Source: Paracamarosporium sp. OC-R06-R3 (Eukaryota; Ascomycota; Dothideomycetes; Pleosporales; Didymosphaeriaceae). Taken from it: a stretch of 64,000 nucleotides of DNA. Each line of letters starts with the position of its first letter. Position 1 is the first letter of the stretch. This document shows positions 13,863 through 26,650 of the stretch, in pieces. The translations under genes and the position numbers were made by a program. The notes below the pieces were generated by a model. The model did no database searches, had not been told where the DNA came from, and was given only the letters and a program-made list of their open reading frames with translations. The stretch lies in NCBI GenBank assembly GCA_019828545.1, contig JACVRA010000203.1:124001-188000 (forward strand), read 5' to 3'.

Positions 13863-14248
13863 TTTATATACGCGATAATGTTACAATGTTACTCCGTTTA
13901 TTGTTGCTAGTCAATATACTAAAAGCTTAACTGACTTAGAATGACTTCGCTAAGAACCACGGATAGAATGCCTGTGTTGATAATTTTCAGTTGATGTTCC
14001 CTTCGTCTCGCAATCCACCATTTGAGGCCACACAAAGGCGCTTGCAGTGTAAGCATGCGACAGGGGTGTGCCCACTAGCTCAGCCACTTTCCGGACTCCG
14101 CAACATGCAACAGCGCAGTGCGTCCGATAAATGCAGCCGTTCTAGCCAGCCCTTTCTTCCACCTCGCCATTACTTGCTAAAGTATCAGTATCTAACGCGA
14201 GACTTTTGCACGACCACTTGAGCATACTGCGAAAAGCCTATCGCCACG
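13863..14248. other. Intergenic
   Basis: Presumed 3' end of the peroxidase gene and promoter of the copper-transporter gene; no gene seen. Confidence 0.5.
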
Positions 14249-14775
14249 ATGGAACCCGATAAACAATTCTCGGACGCCATTTCCGGAACCTCATTCGGGA
14301 TGCTTACGAAATGGGCTACTAGCTCACCAACAACCTACGGTTTTTCTATTGTGCTACTTTTTGCCCTAGGAATTATTGGACGATTTCTCAGCGCGGCGAA
14401 GGCACAGCTTGAGCGCAAATGGAGCACATGTGGCAAAGTTGACCTTTACGACGACCAAAACGAAGAGCTTCAGCCTCTCAAACCGGATGCTTCAATTCTG
14501 TTAGACGAGAAGCGTCGTCAGGTGAGAGCATTCTGGGTGGCAAGTGAAGTCTGGGATATGAAACGGGATGCTGTTCGAGCACTGTTCGAATTCTTGAGGG
14601 CAGTCATCGCATATGCGCTGTGAGTTTGGTGATCTAATATTATCGCTTCCGCTTACCTAGTTACAGTATGCTCGCAGTTATGACCTATGACGTCGGCTTC
14701 TTCCTCTCAATCACCGGAAGCGTGCTCGCGGGCGAGTTCGTCTTCGGCAGGTACTCTCGGGCTATTGATAGGTAA
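14249..14775 (+). CDS. Ctr-family copper transporter
   Basis: Exons are 14249-14619 and 14667-14775 with a 47 bp intron, giving 159 residues. Three membrane spans are visible: one around YGFSIVLLFALGIIG, one beginning near LFEFLRAVIAYAL with the MxxxM copper motif MLAVM, and one around LSITGSVLAGEFVFG with the GxxxG packing motif. These are the signature elements of Ctr trimers, which import Cu(I) at the plasma membrane or release it from the vacuole. The N-terminus is short and poor in methionine, which suggests the low-affinity or vacuolar Ctr2-like type. It sits next to a heme peroxidase in a secreted-enzyme neighbourhood. Confidence 0.87.
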
Positions 14776-15286
14776 TTAGGGCGAAAGAACCACGAGAAGC
14801 AGAAAAACACTGCGCGCTGTAGCCATTTGGGTTACATTTGGGAAGCCGGTGGTCAACGAAATATATGGCCGCTCCCACTGGGCACAGAAATTTCAGCCAC
14901 GCTACACAACACTAAAGCGCCCAAACTGGCATGAGGAATGGGTGTGATTGACACGAAGTATTTGGGGCGCGAATCGTGGCAGATTTATGGAAGAGTGCTT
15001 TTCGCACAATGTTTTTGTCCGACCCAAGACTTTGAAGGGTATCGGCACAATCCTGGAAAGCAGTGAGGATGATGGTATGAGGATTTGCGCAATTTGGGGA
15101 TTATCAGAAGAATTCGGCCTGGCAATGCCTTGCCCGAACTATAGAAGCTGTTAAACGCAATGTTGGAGACGTTTACAGCGTTGATAGTATGTGGAAACGT
15201 GGCTACTCCTCGGTTGGGTAAATTAGAGCAGGGATACCGGCAAACGTATAAAATCACCCAGAGTCATGTACGCACACAGATTCAGC
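14776..15286. other. Intergenic
   Basis: About 510 bp without a recognisable gene. Confidence 0.5.
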
Positions 15287-16142
15287 ATGGCGACTCTAAC
15301 TTCAAAACCAAAGATACTCTTACCACTGTACATTTATCCAGATCAAGGTGCCTGGGATCCACTTTTCGAAGCGTACGTTTCTGTTTCCAAGATATATGAG
15401 CGTCGCTCAATCTATCTAGCGTTGAATCGCATTTAACTCTGGATTTCATCGTTATAATAAATCCGGATAGTGGACCTGGATCAGAACCTTGGTGGCCTAA
15501 TTCAGACTACATTCGTGAGATACCGAAGCTGAACGCTCGTTCGAACGTTAAAACCGTGGGCTACGTGAGTACGGCATACTGCAAGCGGCCTATCGAGAAG
15601 GTCTTGTCAGACGTGGAGCAATATGCGAGTTGGTCTGAAGACGAAAGATTTCCAGGTTTAGGTTTGAACGGGATCTTCTTCGATGAAACACCCAATGTGT
15701 TCACCGAAGATGCGAAGAAATATTTGGACATTATCACTACAAAAGTAAAAGAAGCTGGCAATCTATTGGGTGACAGGACGGTGTGTCATACTAGTAATCT
15801 GTCAGATTAATGGCTAAGTGTGGGCTTCAGGTCATTCACAACCCGGGGACATCGCCTGACAACAGACTTACAAGTCCTGGATTAGACATTGCAACAATAG
15901 CAGAATTAGCCTATTCTGACTTTCAGACCTCGGATTTTCGTAATTGGCTTACGAAATCTCCATTTCCACAAGACCAAACGAGCTACATGATCCACGCTGT
16001 CCCGGAAGAGACCGTGGGAGACTTTGTAAACATCTTGCGCGGTATGGCGAAGTATATCTTCATAACAGACCGGAGCACCGATATATATCACACATTTGGT
16101 AAGAGCTGGAAGGCATTTGTCGCGGCAATGACAAGGTTTTGA
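15287..16142 (+). CDS. Spherulin-4-like protein
   Basis: Exons are 15287-15372, 15420-15780 and 15831-16142 with introns of 47 and 50 bp, giving 252 residues. The protein matches the spherulation-specific family 4: N-terminal KILLPLYIYPDQGAWDPLF, then FIVIINPDSGPG, KTVGYVSTAY, GIFFDETPN and VIHNPGT. The fold is expected to be a TIM-barrel related to polysaccharide-degrading enzymes, and some relatives are alpha-galactosaminidase-like. The Asp-Glu in FFDET is a candidate catalytic site by analogy. No signal peptide is evident, unlike many relatives, so it may be intracellular or unconventionally secreted. Confidence 0.85.
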
Positions 16143-17236
16143 CTCCCGCTCTTTTTCACCAAGGCAGTCATACGTTCTCTAAGACTTTTCAAATCATATA
16201 GGGCGTCACTACTGGAAGCAATGCTATGATACAAACACTAGCGCACATGTGAAAGTCTTGTATAGTACTACCTAAATTGAGGTCCAATCTTGTAGCTACG
16301 GATAGGATACTAGGAGTCATAACTATTCTTACGAAGCTTCGCCATAGCACTAGGCCAGTGCTAAATGGCAATACACTTGTCATGAGGACTTTGTCATTTC
16401 AATTACACCAGTGCAAGGCCCATTGTTGATCATATACCGTAGCTGTACTTAGATGCACGAGCGTGGCAGTAGTTGTGTTAACACTAAGCTCGTCGCGCGA
16501 CGGACATATGATGCGGTCTCTCTAAACGTAGCAGCTGGATTAGAAGTAGCACCAATGTTGGTTCTATGGGTGAAGGTAAATATCAATTCCGTAGGCACTT
16601 CTTAGTACGTAGGGAGGGTCTACTTCTTTTCGTGGGAGCCATCTATAATATTAGATAGGAACTCAGCATTTGTCCGTCTTGCTGACTGCTTGCGCAACTC
16701 TTGCCTAAATATTTCTCGTTCGTCTGAAGCAGCAACCACGAGCTCTGCATCGCTTTTTGGAAGTACTTTGCTCACGAGTAACTTTTTCATAATCGGATAT
16801 CCGCCATGTACCGTCGGAGATGCGAGAATGACGCGGGGAACCAATGTTAGCCTTGCGCTATACCTTTTTTTACCATCGCCCTGATAGGTGGAAAGTAGAA
16901 GTCTGCCCAATTGCTCCACTTAGAAAGGGTCGATCCCCCGGATAATTTAACGAACCCCAAGTCTTGCGGGGAAGCTTGGAAAAGCTTCGACACTAACGTG
17001 CACACGGACACGTTTTAAGGGAAATGATGCGCCGTGGCACAGGGTCGAACGCGGCCTACCCAAAGTTCGAGCCAGTGAAATACGAGTTCCAAGACGGAGA
17101 AATTTTGTTCACAATGGATACCAGGCACGAGAGAGGCGTAACCGGGTACCCGGGAGTAAGATAAAAAGTCGGACCAGCTCTTGGGAAAGGTGTACAGGCA
17201 AGCTGAATTTGTTCGCGAACTTCATCAATTTTCGTC
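16143..17236. other. Intergenic with one weak minus-strand frame
   Basis: A minus-strand frame at 16620-16919 encodes about 99 residues but begins with GTG, shows no domain and no splice support. It could be the last exon of an unseen or dead gene. Otherwise nothing is seen. Confidence 0.35.
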
Positions 17237-18790
17237 ATGAAGTTGTCACATTTTCTTGCTTGCTCATTGGCCTCCTTGGCATCGGCTTCTGCGGTCGCAT
17301 TGGAAAATGACATTCCAGTCGGAGCTTCGATAAGCCTACCACGGTCCAACCCATTGCTGTCTCGCCTTCCATGGTCTAACAACAAGCACCGCAAAGACAA
17401 TTGGGGCAACCGAGTTGAGAAAGACCGGAAGAAGATTACCATCCGCGCATCAAAGAACGACCACGACGATATCAGCGCAGACTTCCTCTGGGCTCTGAAA
17501 AAGGCAAACCATGGAGGTCTTGTACATCTCAAAAAGGGAAAGAAATATGTGATAGGCAAGAAGTTGGATCTTACCTTCCTCAAAGACGTGTATGTCAGGC
17601 TGGATGGTGAGCTTAAGGTACGTGGGAGTAGATTGTGGAGTGACTATTGAGAGACACATCTAATCTATAGACGTAGTTTACAAACGATATCGATTACTGG
17701 CAAGCAAACAACTTCTATTACGACTTCCAGAAGAGCATCACATTCTGGGTGTGGGGTGGAAAGTGAGCTTTAACACTTGTATACACAGAGGACTGTGCTA
17801 ACAGTACTTCAGGGACGTCAAGATATATGGCTCCGGTGTTTTAAACGGCAACGGACAGGCTTGGTGGGACGGTTTCTCTGGCGCAGAGATATTGGATCCC
17901 AACAACAAATACTACCGCCCAATTCTCTTCCTCACTGACAACGCGACCAATATCGAGGTTTCAGGTCTCCATCTGAAAGACTCACCTTGCTGGACCACGT
18001 TCTTCGTGCGTACCAAGAACGTCGTTTTTGACGATGTCTATATTGACGCAGTGTCAACCAACGCCTCGACATTGCCTAAGAACACCGATGGTTTCGATTC
18101 GCTCAATGTGGACGGCCTGACTGTGACCAATACTCGTGTCAATGTTGGCGACGACTGCTTCTCACCGAAGCCTAACACGACTAACATCTTTGTCAAGTAC
18201 GTATTAGCCATATGAAGTGGACGTGATCACTGAACTTACACAACCTGTTTCTCGAAATATACTGACTTTGTGCGCTTAGGAACCTTTGGTGCAACGGGAC
18301 TCATGGCGTGTCAATGGGTTCCATTGGGCAGTACCCTGGCGTCAAGGACTATATCTCGAATGCGTGGATCGAGAACGTCACTCTGCTCAACGGTCAGAAC
18401 GGTGCTCGTCTAAAAGCATGGGCCGGCCCTTCTGTTGGGTACGGCTATATTGACAACATCACTTACAAAGACATCCACATTGAGAACACCGATGCTCCGG
18501 TTGTTCTGGACCAATGCTATTTCAACATCAACGAAACAACATGCGCGGCGTACCCGTCAAAAGTTAACATTACCAATGTCAAATTTTTGAACATATCTGG
18601 CACCAGTAGTGGGAAGAATGGCAAGGTGGTCGCTGATATCACATGCAGTCCGGGCGCTACGTGCAGTGGGATACACCTTGAGGACATCAATTTGACTAGC
18701 CCTGCTGGAAGTCCAGCGCAGATTGTCTGCGACAACATTCAGGGAGATATTGGAGTGGACTGTATTCCTGGGAGCGAGGCAGATGATTGA
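17237..18790 (+). CDS. GH28 exo-polygalacturonase, secreted
   Basis: Exons are 17237-17617, 17677-17762, 17813-18196 and 18280-18790 with introns of 59, 50 and 83 bp, giving 453 residues. The N-terminal signal peptide is about residues 1-20. The right-handed beta-helix carries the GH28 catalytic motifs in order: NTDGFD, GDDC, GTHGVS and RLKAW, supplying the three aspartates, the His and the Arg/Lys that handle galacturonate. The wording around GSIGQYPG and the long N-terminal extension before the helix favour the exo type (galacturan 1,4-alpha-galacturonidase) over endo. Several N-glycosylation sequons are present. It acts on pectin outside the cell. Confidence 0.92.
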
Positions 18791-19985
18791 GTAGCGTAAA
18801 GACTTTCTGGGCAGCTCGTATGTTGCTTGGAATAAAAAGCTGAATGCACAAATTGGTCCAGTGCCAATATCCCCTAAGAAACGATGTGATGAGTGATGAA
18901 GATAGCGACGTGATGCATGTGACCCAAAATCTAGCCTTGACCCACAACAGCTCGAAATACACTGGAAGCCCTTAGCGAGGAGCGTTGAACGGCTCGACGT
19001 TCCTGAGGACCGAGCTGGGTGGGCTACCTTGCAGGAAAGGACGCATATCGGAGGCAAAACCAGTTTTCTGAACAGCTGATGCAGTCTTGTAGAACACATG
19101 ACGTTCCCGGAATGTCTGGCAAGCCCAGACCTAGGGTGATATGTGGCTAACCCACGCGTTACTCTTCCCTAGAGCGATAGTTGCCGCTAGGCCATCCTGA
19201 GAGTAGCGCGAAGAGCGCCCAAAGTTCATTTATGTCCGGGCCGAACGTCATTTCATCCAATTAAATTCCCATTTACCCTAATTGCACGAGCGAACATCCA
19301 CCTATTGCGAACCCATTTCGATACCTTTGCAATCTTATTTGGCGTGCCTCGGTTGCTGTATACGACGGTAGCCTCTTCTGCGCGTTGTTCCCTGGGTCTT
19401 CGACCACGCACTGCCAAGAGATTGTATCCGTCACTTCGGTCATGCAAAACCGGGTAGGAGAGCATGCACCCCACGTATGGAAGCTTAGGAACGCTTGTGT
19501 GACCAAGATACGTAGCCTAGATGAACCCATGCTGGCACTTTCTTTTGGGAAGGTACCTGGCAAATGTACCTTGATTGTCTTTATTACGCGACCATCAAAT
19601 TGTACCATCAAGATGCGAGCCACTCATACTCAGTCTTGCGACATTGTCAGTGCAGAGGTCACGGAGAAATCAAACTCATCACATCGCCACCATTGTAATT
19701 CTCCTTGTCGGAAACATTCCAAGCGATCCGTTAGCGGCTTCTTCATTATGGTCATGCGCTTCGCCTCGGGCTTTGCGAAGCTGCATTTTCTTCGGGAATA
19801 GACTAGTGTAGATGTTTTGTTCTTGATGAGGAAGACTATGATGAGAGTCTGGAACCTTCCCCCGGCTTTGGTCAAGACTCGAACGCTGGGCACACCAATA
19901 CATAAAGAGGGATTGTCGGTGGTGATCAAGGCATCGCCCAGCAATTTCAGGACAATCATTTCCTTCTCGAAGAATCAAGCATAAC
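18791..19985. other. Intergenic
   Basis: About 1.2 kb holding the GH28 3' region and the upstream region of the cellobiohydrolase. Overlapping short frames on both strands lack domains or a coherent splice model. Confidence 0.5.
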
Positions 19986-21583
19986 ATGAAGAACGCTAGA
20001 ATCTTGGCTGCTGCCGCTCTGGCTTCTGCAGCTCAAGCACAATCCCAGCTCTATGGTCAATGTAAGACGTGTGCTGTCGACACTGTTGGAAGACTATACT
20101 CATTGCCGGGTAGGTGGAGGTATAAATTGGACGGGTGCTACGACATGCGTTTCTGGAGCATACTGTTCTAAGATTAACGACTGTAAGCCATCATCGGTCT
20201 TTGGTTACCTTGGATTATCGATAGCATACTGAATACTCCTCAGACTACTATCAGTGCCTTCCGGGAACTGCAAGCTCCTCTAATGGAGCAACCTCTGCAA
20301 AGACCACTCAGACTACGCTCTCCACTGCTACCAAGACCACCACTGGAGCAAGTCAAGTTACTTCTGGGCCAGCCGTAACTGACCCTTCTAACCCTCTCGC
20401 TGGCAAAACATTCTATGCGAACCCTTACTACTCTTCCGAGATCGTGAGCTTAGCTGCTCCATCGCTCTCAGCTGCCGGATCGACAGCCCTTGCTGCGAAA
20501 GCTACTAACGTCGCAAAGGTCGGCACATTTTACTGGCTGTAAGATCCACATGCCCATGCACGTTCTGACTCATGCTAATCATTATCAGCGATGTTCGCGC
20601 CAAGGTCCCTACCATTGCCACGTTCGCAAAGGATGTTCAGGCAAAGAACGCCGCCGGTGCGAACTTGGTCCTTCCTCTGGTTGTCTACGATCTCCCCGAG
20701 CGAGACTGCTCTGCTTTGGCCTCCAACGGCGAGCTCTCGCTTGCCAACAATGGAGCTGCTCTTTACCAGACATATATCGACGACATCGCTGCTCAGATCA
20801 AAGCTTTCCCGGATGTTACGTTCGTTCTAGTCATCGAACCAGATAGCTTGGCCAATCTTGTGACTAACTTGAATGTTCAGAAATGCGCAAACGCAGCCGA
20901 TGCTTACAAGACGCTCACTAAATACGCGATCAAGACTCTGAATTTGAAGAACGTGGTAATGTATCTTGACGCTGGACACGCTGGCTGGCTTGGCTGGACT
21001 GCCAATATTACTCCTGCCGCAGAGCTCTACGCGCAGCTTTACAAGGACGCTGGTTCTCCGGCCGCTGTTCGAGGACTGGCGACCAACGTGGCCAACTACA
21101 ACGCCTGGAGTATCTCGACTTGCCCGTCGTATACCCAAGGAAATCCCGTGTGTGATGAAAAGAAATACGTCAACGCAATAGCCCCTATTCTAAAGTCAAA
21201 CGGCTTCCCTGCGCACTTCATCACTGATACTGGTATGTCTAATTGTGATCGAATCACTGCTACTGCGTCTTGCATCGGATTGCTAACATGACATAGGACG
21301 AAATGGAGTACAGCCCACCAAGCAACTAGCTTGGGGCGACTGGTGCAATGTCATTGGCACTGGCTTCGGTATTCGCCCTAGTACATCCACCGACGACCCT
21401 CTCCTGGATGCCTACGTATGGATCAAGCCGGGCGGCGAGTGCGATGGTACATCAAATTCAACTGCAGCTAGGTATGATGCGCATTGCGGATTAGCAGATG
21501 CCCTTCAACCGGCTCCTGAGGCTGGAACGTGGTTCCAAGCCTACTTCGCCCAGCTGCTGTCGAATGCCAACCCAGCTTTCTAA
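19986..21583 (+). CDS. GH6 cellobiohydrolase II with N-terminal CBM1
   Basis: Five exons: 19986-20061, 20114-20182, 20244-20538, 20589-21232 and 21297-21583, giving 456 residues. After a signal peptide of about 18 residues comes a family-1 cellulose-binding module (GQCGGINWTGATTC through YYYQCLPG, about residues 24-56). A Ser/Thr-rich linker follows, then the GH6 catalytic domain. The catalytic-acid region YDLPERDCSA, FVLVIEPDSLANL, MYLDAGHAGWLGW and WIKPGGECDGTS are all present. The enzyme releases cellobiose from non-reducing cellulose ends with inversion. Splitting the CBM1 over three exons makes it easy to miss in automated models. Confidence 0.95.
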
Positions 21584-22209
21584 ACGTGAGAGTGCGAGTA
21601 GACTGATTCTATGCCCGCCCTGGAAATACATAGAAGTTTTTAGTTCCAACTAGATTATTTCTAAACTCAACTGCATCTGTGATGATATAGGTCGTCTTAC
21701 ATTCATTCTAATGCTTGGTCTCTTAACGGGTGCACCAGGGGTGAGCTTATTGTTGCGACCTTGTATCAGCGAATTCCCGCCGCCTGGATGCCTTCAAGTA
21801 CTCTACAATCTACTCATTTTGTAGGCGTCTAATTACCAGAAGATAGGAGGCCTTAATATTTGTTAGCATACTTATTGATAAGATCATTTGATTATGTTAA
21901 GTCGCAATGATGAGCTCACCACCTAGTAGGTGCACGATATCGCCTATGTCATTTCTCTAAACGATGATGTGATATCTATCTGTAAATTTGCAGCTGATGG
22001 TGAGTTCCAGTAGTAATGGCCTCGTGTTACCTGAATAAGTGCAGGGTTTGACTTGACCCACATATCCGACGCGCAAGTGGGCCACCCCTGGCAAAGAACC
22101 AGTATGCCTCTCTGGCAAAATGCCGTTGCCATTTTCTCATTTCATGTTGGAAAATCCAGAACATCATCAACTATATATATTTTTCGAAAGTTTAGGGCAG
22201 CATCGAATA
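21584..22209. other. Intergenic with a partial palindromic repeat
   Basis: It holds the 3' region of the cellobiohydrolase gene and a half copy of the dispersed foldback element (21782-21852). No gene seen. Confidence 0.5.
21782..21852 (+). repeat. Partial copy of foldback element
   Basis: It begins GCCTGGATGCCTTCAAGTAC and continues CTCTACAATCTACTCATTTTG, matching the left half of the elements at 38.8 and 49.9 kb. The right arm is lost or strongly diverged. Confidence 0.6.
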
Positions 22210-22302
22210 TCCTCCGTGGCGCAATTGGCTAGCGCGTCTGACTGTTAAGTCCTAACCGACAAAGCGATCAGGAGGTTCGTGGTTCGAGCCCACGCGGGGG
22301 AG
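22210..22302 (+). tRNA. tRNA-Asn(GTT) with intron
   Basis: The acceptor arms TCCTCCG and CGGGGGA pair over seven positions (one T-G). The D stem is GCGC/GCGC, the anticodon stem TCTGA/TCAGG, and the T arm CGTGG-TTCGAGC-CCACG. The anticodon GTT is at 22244-22246. A 19-nt intron sits at the canonical position after base 37 (about 22248-22266). G at 22302 is the discriminator base. Confidence 0.95.
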
Positions 22303-23596
22303 TCATTCCTTTTTGTACTTTTGAGCCTCTGCTGAAGGTCGAAGTATTGCATTTTGCTTGTAGGCGGAGTGTGCGTAGGCTGGCTTTAGCGACAGCGCTA
22401 ACGCATGGGTTCGGCCTTTTCTTTCCAAGCAACTACTAAGAGGTCAAACACGATAAGGATTTCATTCTTTGTCGGATGTCCAGAACGATCGCCTCTGGGA
22501 AGTGTTTCAGAACGACATAAGACATACATTTTGGGCGGGCTTGGGTCATGTAGCGAGAAAGTGCAGTGCTCATGCTTTCGAACTATTTGATTTTACTTTA
22601 TCGAGAATGCCGGAAACAAAGATATGACCCCAAATAGTTTTGGACTCAGGTGTTCAAGAAGCTCATAAATTTTTTGACTGGATACAACACTTATAATAGA
22701 GAGATACACATTTCCCTCGACAGGCCTGCAGGCGTGGCCAGGTCTTGAAACCCCAGTCCAATGAAAGTGAAGGACCACTTTCAACACTCACATCTACAAT
22801 GTTTATGTCTTTGCATCTTTAATGGAGCATATATTCCGCATTTGTTACGTTACTTCTCTAGATTACTGCGGCTGCATAATTTAGTGGGGATCACGTGTCG
22901 TAAACTACCCAGTACTAGATGTCGGTCCGACATCTTCGACCGCCAGTAGTAAGGATCCACTTCTTCTCTTATTAGAAGCCAATTGTGATCATCTAGTGCC
23001 CTTGTCGATCAAGACACATGTTTGTTTGCCGCTTACATGTTCTTCACTTGCGCTAGCGGACGGAAAGATTTTCGGGAGGATTTAGAAGAATGTGTTGAAA
23101 GCTATGTAATACACTGGACCACAAGTGGATTTTTTACATACCATTAGCACTTGGGCGCATACAAGGCGACGTGAATGAACCAGTTAAGTGGAACATACAT
23201 TGAAAGGTATCTGAACAAGGGGTTTCACGCGGGGCAACGATGACGTAAGAAGGAAGAGACACTGTGTTTAATCAGGCAACAGCACATGTCCCTCGCCCTT
23301 GTGGACATGGGTGATGCGGATGCCTCTCAAAGGTTAGTTGGTATAAATCAGCCATACTGAAAATGACAGTACATGTAGGCTCTGTATTAGGCCTTCGTCA
23401 ACGCGATGGTAAGAACTACAGACGATCCTTTCCCCACCTGGAATGCACCTGCATGCTCGTGGGGCCAGGCGGACCCACAAGAATCATGACGTGCAAATCT
23501 TGGAGCTCCGTGTAAAGGCTCTGTCCGATATATTAGTGCTCTCCCCATATCTCCTTGCACTTCTCCTAAAAACAAACAAAACTGACCAGTGCAAGA
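22303..23596. other. Intergenic
   Basis: About 1.3 kb between the tRNA and the GH13 gene. Short frames on both strands show no domain. Presumed upstream control region of the GH13 gene in its distal part. Confidence 0.5.
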
Positions 23597-25629
23597 ATGT
23601 CTGTGCAGAAGAAGGCCCGGACACAACCACCCGGCTTGTACGTTGGAACGGACAAGCATCGTTGGTGGAAGGAGGCTGTCGTCTACCAGGTAAGAGTTCA
23701 TGCAGTACACAGCTAATTACAATAGCCCTGACGTGTGTAGATATACCCAGCTTCTTTCCTGGACACAAATGGTGATGGTTGGGGTAAGTGTAACCACAGA
23801 TGCAAGAACTGCCATGCAACAGCTCACAACATCACATGTAGGCGACGTCCCTGGAATCACGCAAAAGCTAGACTACCTCAAAGATCTTGGCGTGGACGTA
23901 ATATGGGTTTCACCAAGTAATTGATATCCACGAATAGTAGTGATGAAATCGGCTAATAGAAGAATAGTCTATAAAAGCCCTCAGGCTGATATGGGTTATG
24001 ATATTGCAGACTATGAAGATATCGATCCTAGTTATGGCACCCTTGCCGACGTCGATAATCTCATCAAGGAGATCAAGAAGCGCGATATGAAGCTTGTCAT
24101 GGATCTTGTTGTCAACCATACGTCCGACCAGCATGCGTGGTTTCTTGACTCGCGCTCTTCAAAGTCCTCATCAAAGCGCGACTGGTACATTTGGAAACCT
24201 GCTAGGTACGACGCAGATGGAAACCGTCAACCGCCAAACAATTGGGCACAGATTCTTGGCGAGGCGAATCCGGCGTGGACGTGGGACGAAGAGACTCAAG
24301 AGTACTATCTTTCCCTCTTTACACCAGAGCAACCTGATCTGAACTGGGAGAATCCTGATGTTCGAGAAGCCGTTCATAATGTTTTGCGCTTCTGGCTCGA
24401 TCGTGGCGCGTCAGGCTTCCGGATGGACGTCATCAATCTCATCAGTAAAGTGCAAGAGTTCCCGGACGCGGACGTCGTTGTGCCAGGACACAAGTATCAA
24501 CCCGGCGACAAGTACTTCGCTAATGGCCCACGACTACATGAATGGCTCAAGGAAATCAATCGTAAGGTGCTGTCCAAGTACGACACCATTACGGTAGGCG
24601 AGATGCCGTTTGTCCGTGATGAAAACGAAATTATTCGTGTAGTTGGCGCCGAGTCAGAAGAGCTCAACATGATTTTCGCATTTGACCTTGTCGACATTGA
24701 CAATGTTCCGGGAGACTTCAAATTTACTTTGCATCCTTGGGATGCCGGAGACTTGAAGCGCTGCATCAACAGGCTACAGAGGCTCATGCTTGAACGGGAT
24801 GGATGGAACTCGCTCTTTATTGAGAATCATGATCAACCTCGCAGTGTATCGCGGTATACAGACGATAGTGATCAGTGGCGTGAAGTTAGCGCGAAGCTGC
24901 TGTGCATCATGCAGACCACTTTAGCTGGCACGCTGTACATTTACCAAGGCGAAGAAATTGGCATGCGAAATGTGCCGCCGAGCTGGGATCCGGAAGAGTA
25001 CAAGGACATAGAAAGCATCAACTTCTTCAAGAAGTAAGTCTCCTTCATTATAACCTGTGGGTTTGAGTATCAAACTAATTGACGACAGGTATGCTAAGAT
25101 GTTTCCTGATGACGCCGAAAAGCACGCGTATGCCCGTAAGGTCATGCAGCGCAAGGCCCGCGACAATGCTCGCACACCCGTTCAATGGGATAATACGACC
25201 CATGCAGGTTTCACGCCCGCGACATCCAAACCGTGGATGCGGGTCAACGACGACTACAAGGATGTGAACGCGGCGGCGCAGGTTTCTGGACCAGGCGCTT
25301 CCACATCAGTGCACGCTTTCTGGAAGCGTGGGCTAGAATACCGCAAGAAGAACAAGGAGGTCTACGTTTATGGTGACTTCGAACTCGTGAATACAGAGAA
25401 AGATCCTAACAGTGTTGAGGTCATGGCATACCGGCGATGGAGTAAGAATCGCGCTGTGCTGGTATTGCTAAACTTCAGTGGGAAAGAAGTGCAATGGGAT
25501 TTGATGGATGGCCTGAAGGTGGAAAAGTGGGTTGTTGGGAACTACGAGGGAGCGGATCTGGGCGAGAAGATGACGAGTGGCTCTGTGACACTACGACCTT
25601 GGGAAGGGCTCGTAGGGGAGGTAGAGTAG
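23597..25629 (+). CDS. GH13 alpha-glucosidase (maltase/isomaltase type)
   Basis: Exons are 23597-23689, 23741-23783, 23842-23916, 23968-25033 and 25089-25629 with introns of 51, 58, 51 and 55 bp, giving 605 residues. There is no signal peptide, so it is likely cytosolic, as in yeast maltases. Conserved regions appear in order: KEAVVYQIYPASF, DVIWVSPIYKSPQADMGYDI, MDLVVNHTSDQH, GFRMDVINLIS (nucleophile Asp), ITVGEMPFV (acid/base Glu) and IENHDQPRSVSRY (transition-state Asp). It hydrolyses alpha-1,4 and/or alpha-1,6 glucosyl oligosaccharides. Val rather than Thr before NLIS favours isomaltose/sucrose-type substrates over maltose; this is inference from the yeast MAL/IMA comparison. Confidence 0.93.
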
Positions 25630-26012
25630 TCACAAGCCAATAACCGAATAAACCAACCCTAAAATTGAAATTTCAACTTAGCATCTTCATGTTAAGCCAC
25701 AAATCACTACATATTAGCGGCAGCACAGGAACAGTATTGCATGGAGATAGTCATATCGCATTCACTATGAAATGAGGAAAACGTGATTCTATAGCTATAT
25801 TCGCACCTGCCAGGGACGTCAGACGTATGAACTCTACAATGAGCACTCCGAAGTTCAATCTGTTGCCAATCCCTTCTTGGATCGATCATTCTGAAGATTC
25901 TACAAAAGAAATGAAATTATTATCATTTCCGCCCACTAGCGCAGGTGGAGATTGTGTGAGCTGGAAAACGTTAATTGATATCATCATGAATAAAGATGAT
26001 ATCAATCAACGT
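25630..26012. other. Intergenic
   Basis: GH13 downstream region and the left edge of the decayed island; no gene seen. Confidence 0.45.
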
Positions 26013-26650
26013 TTACTTGTTGTCCTTCTTTACCACCTCAAGACAGCATTGCCATGCATGTGGGTACTTGTCCTTGAGGTCTCTCATTTCCGCCGAGCGC
26101 ATCGTTTCAGCGGGTTTTAGCCTCAGTCTGTGGAAAAGACCTGGACGCATGACTTGTAGCATTTCCGCCATTTCCTGTCCAATGATCTCCATCTTCAAAT
26201 GCTTACTCATTTCTCCTTCATGCAACCTATATCACAACTCACGTGTCCTGCTCTTGGCTCGTGTCAGCTCCTCTTGGACTTGGGCTCTCTCATCCTCTCT
26301 CGCGATTTGACCGCAATTGTATTCACATAATCGATGTTGTTCGTCATCTCTTTGTGGTTACGCCTCATTGTTGTCACGCGACGTTTCATCTCTCGCATTT
26401 GGAGCCGCAAGTCCGACCCGGTATTCCTCGCTAGGGTGCAGGTCTTCCCGTGTCCAGGTTGATATTCTCCTCTAGGACTAGCAAAGTGTTTTCGCCAACA
26501 GCAAGACATTCGAAAGATTGCCTCTGTAATTTTACGGTCATTTGTTGATGCAATGTGAAGAGGATGAGCATATGGTTTAGAAGTGCTGAGGCCATGTGCG
26601 TAACTTCCCACCATTTTCAATGTGTCGAGCACGGTCCGGAATAACACCAT
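26013..26650 (-). pseudogene. Coiled-coil fragments, frame-broken
   Basis: Two minus-strand frames (26264-26650 and 26013-26225) and a third frame between them (around REDERAQVQEELTRAKSR, near 26230-26300) all read as charged coiled coil. They can only be joined by changing frame where no normal intron fits. This suggests one coiled-coil gene with an indel. No function can be assigned; it lies just downstream of another coiled-coil pseudogene on the same strand. Confidence 0.35.

Noticed and set aside
12960..25629. Secondary-metabolite gene cluster
   Set aside because: No polyketide synthase, NRPS, terpene synthase, P450 or cluster regulator is present; the genes are carbohydrate-active and transport genes.
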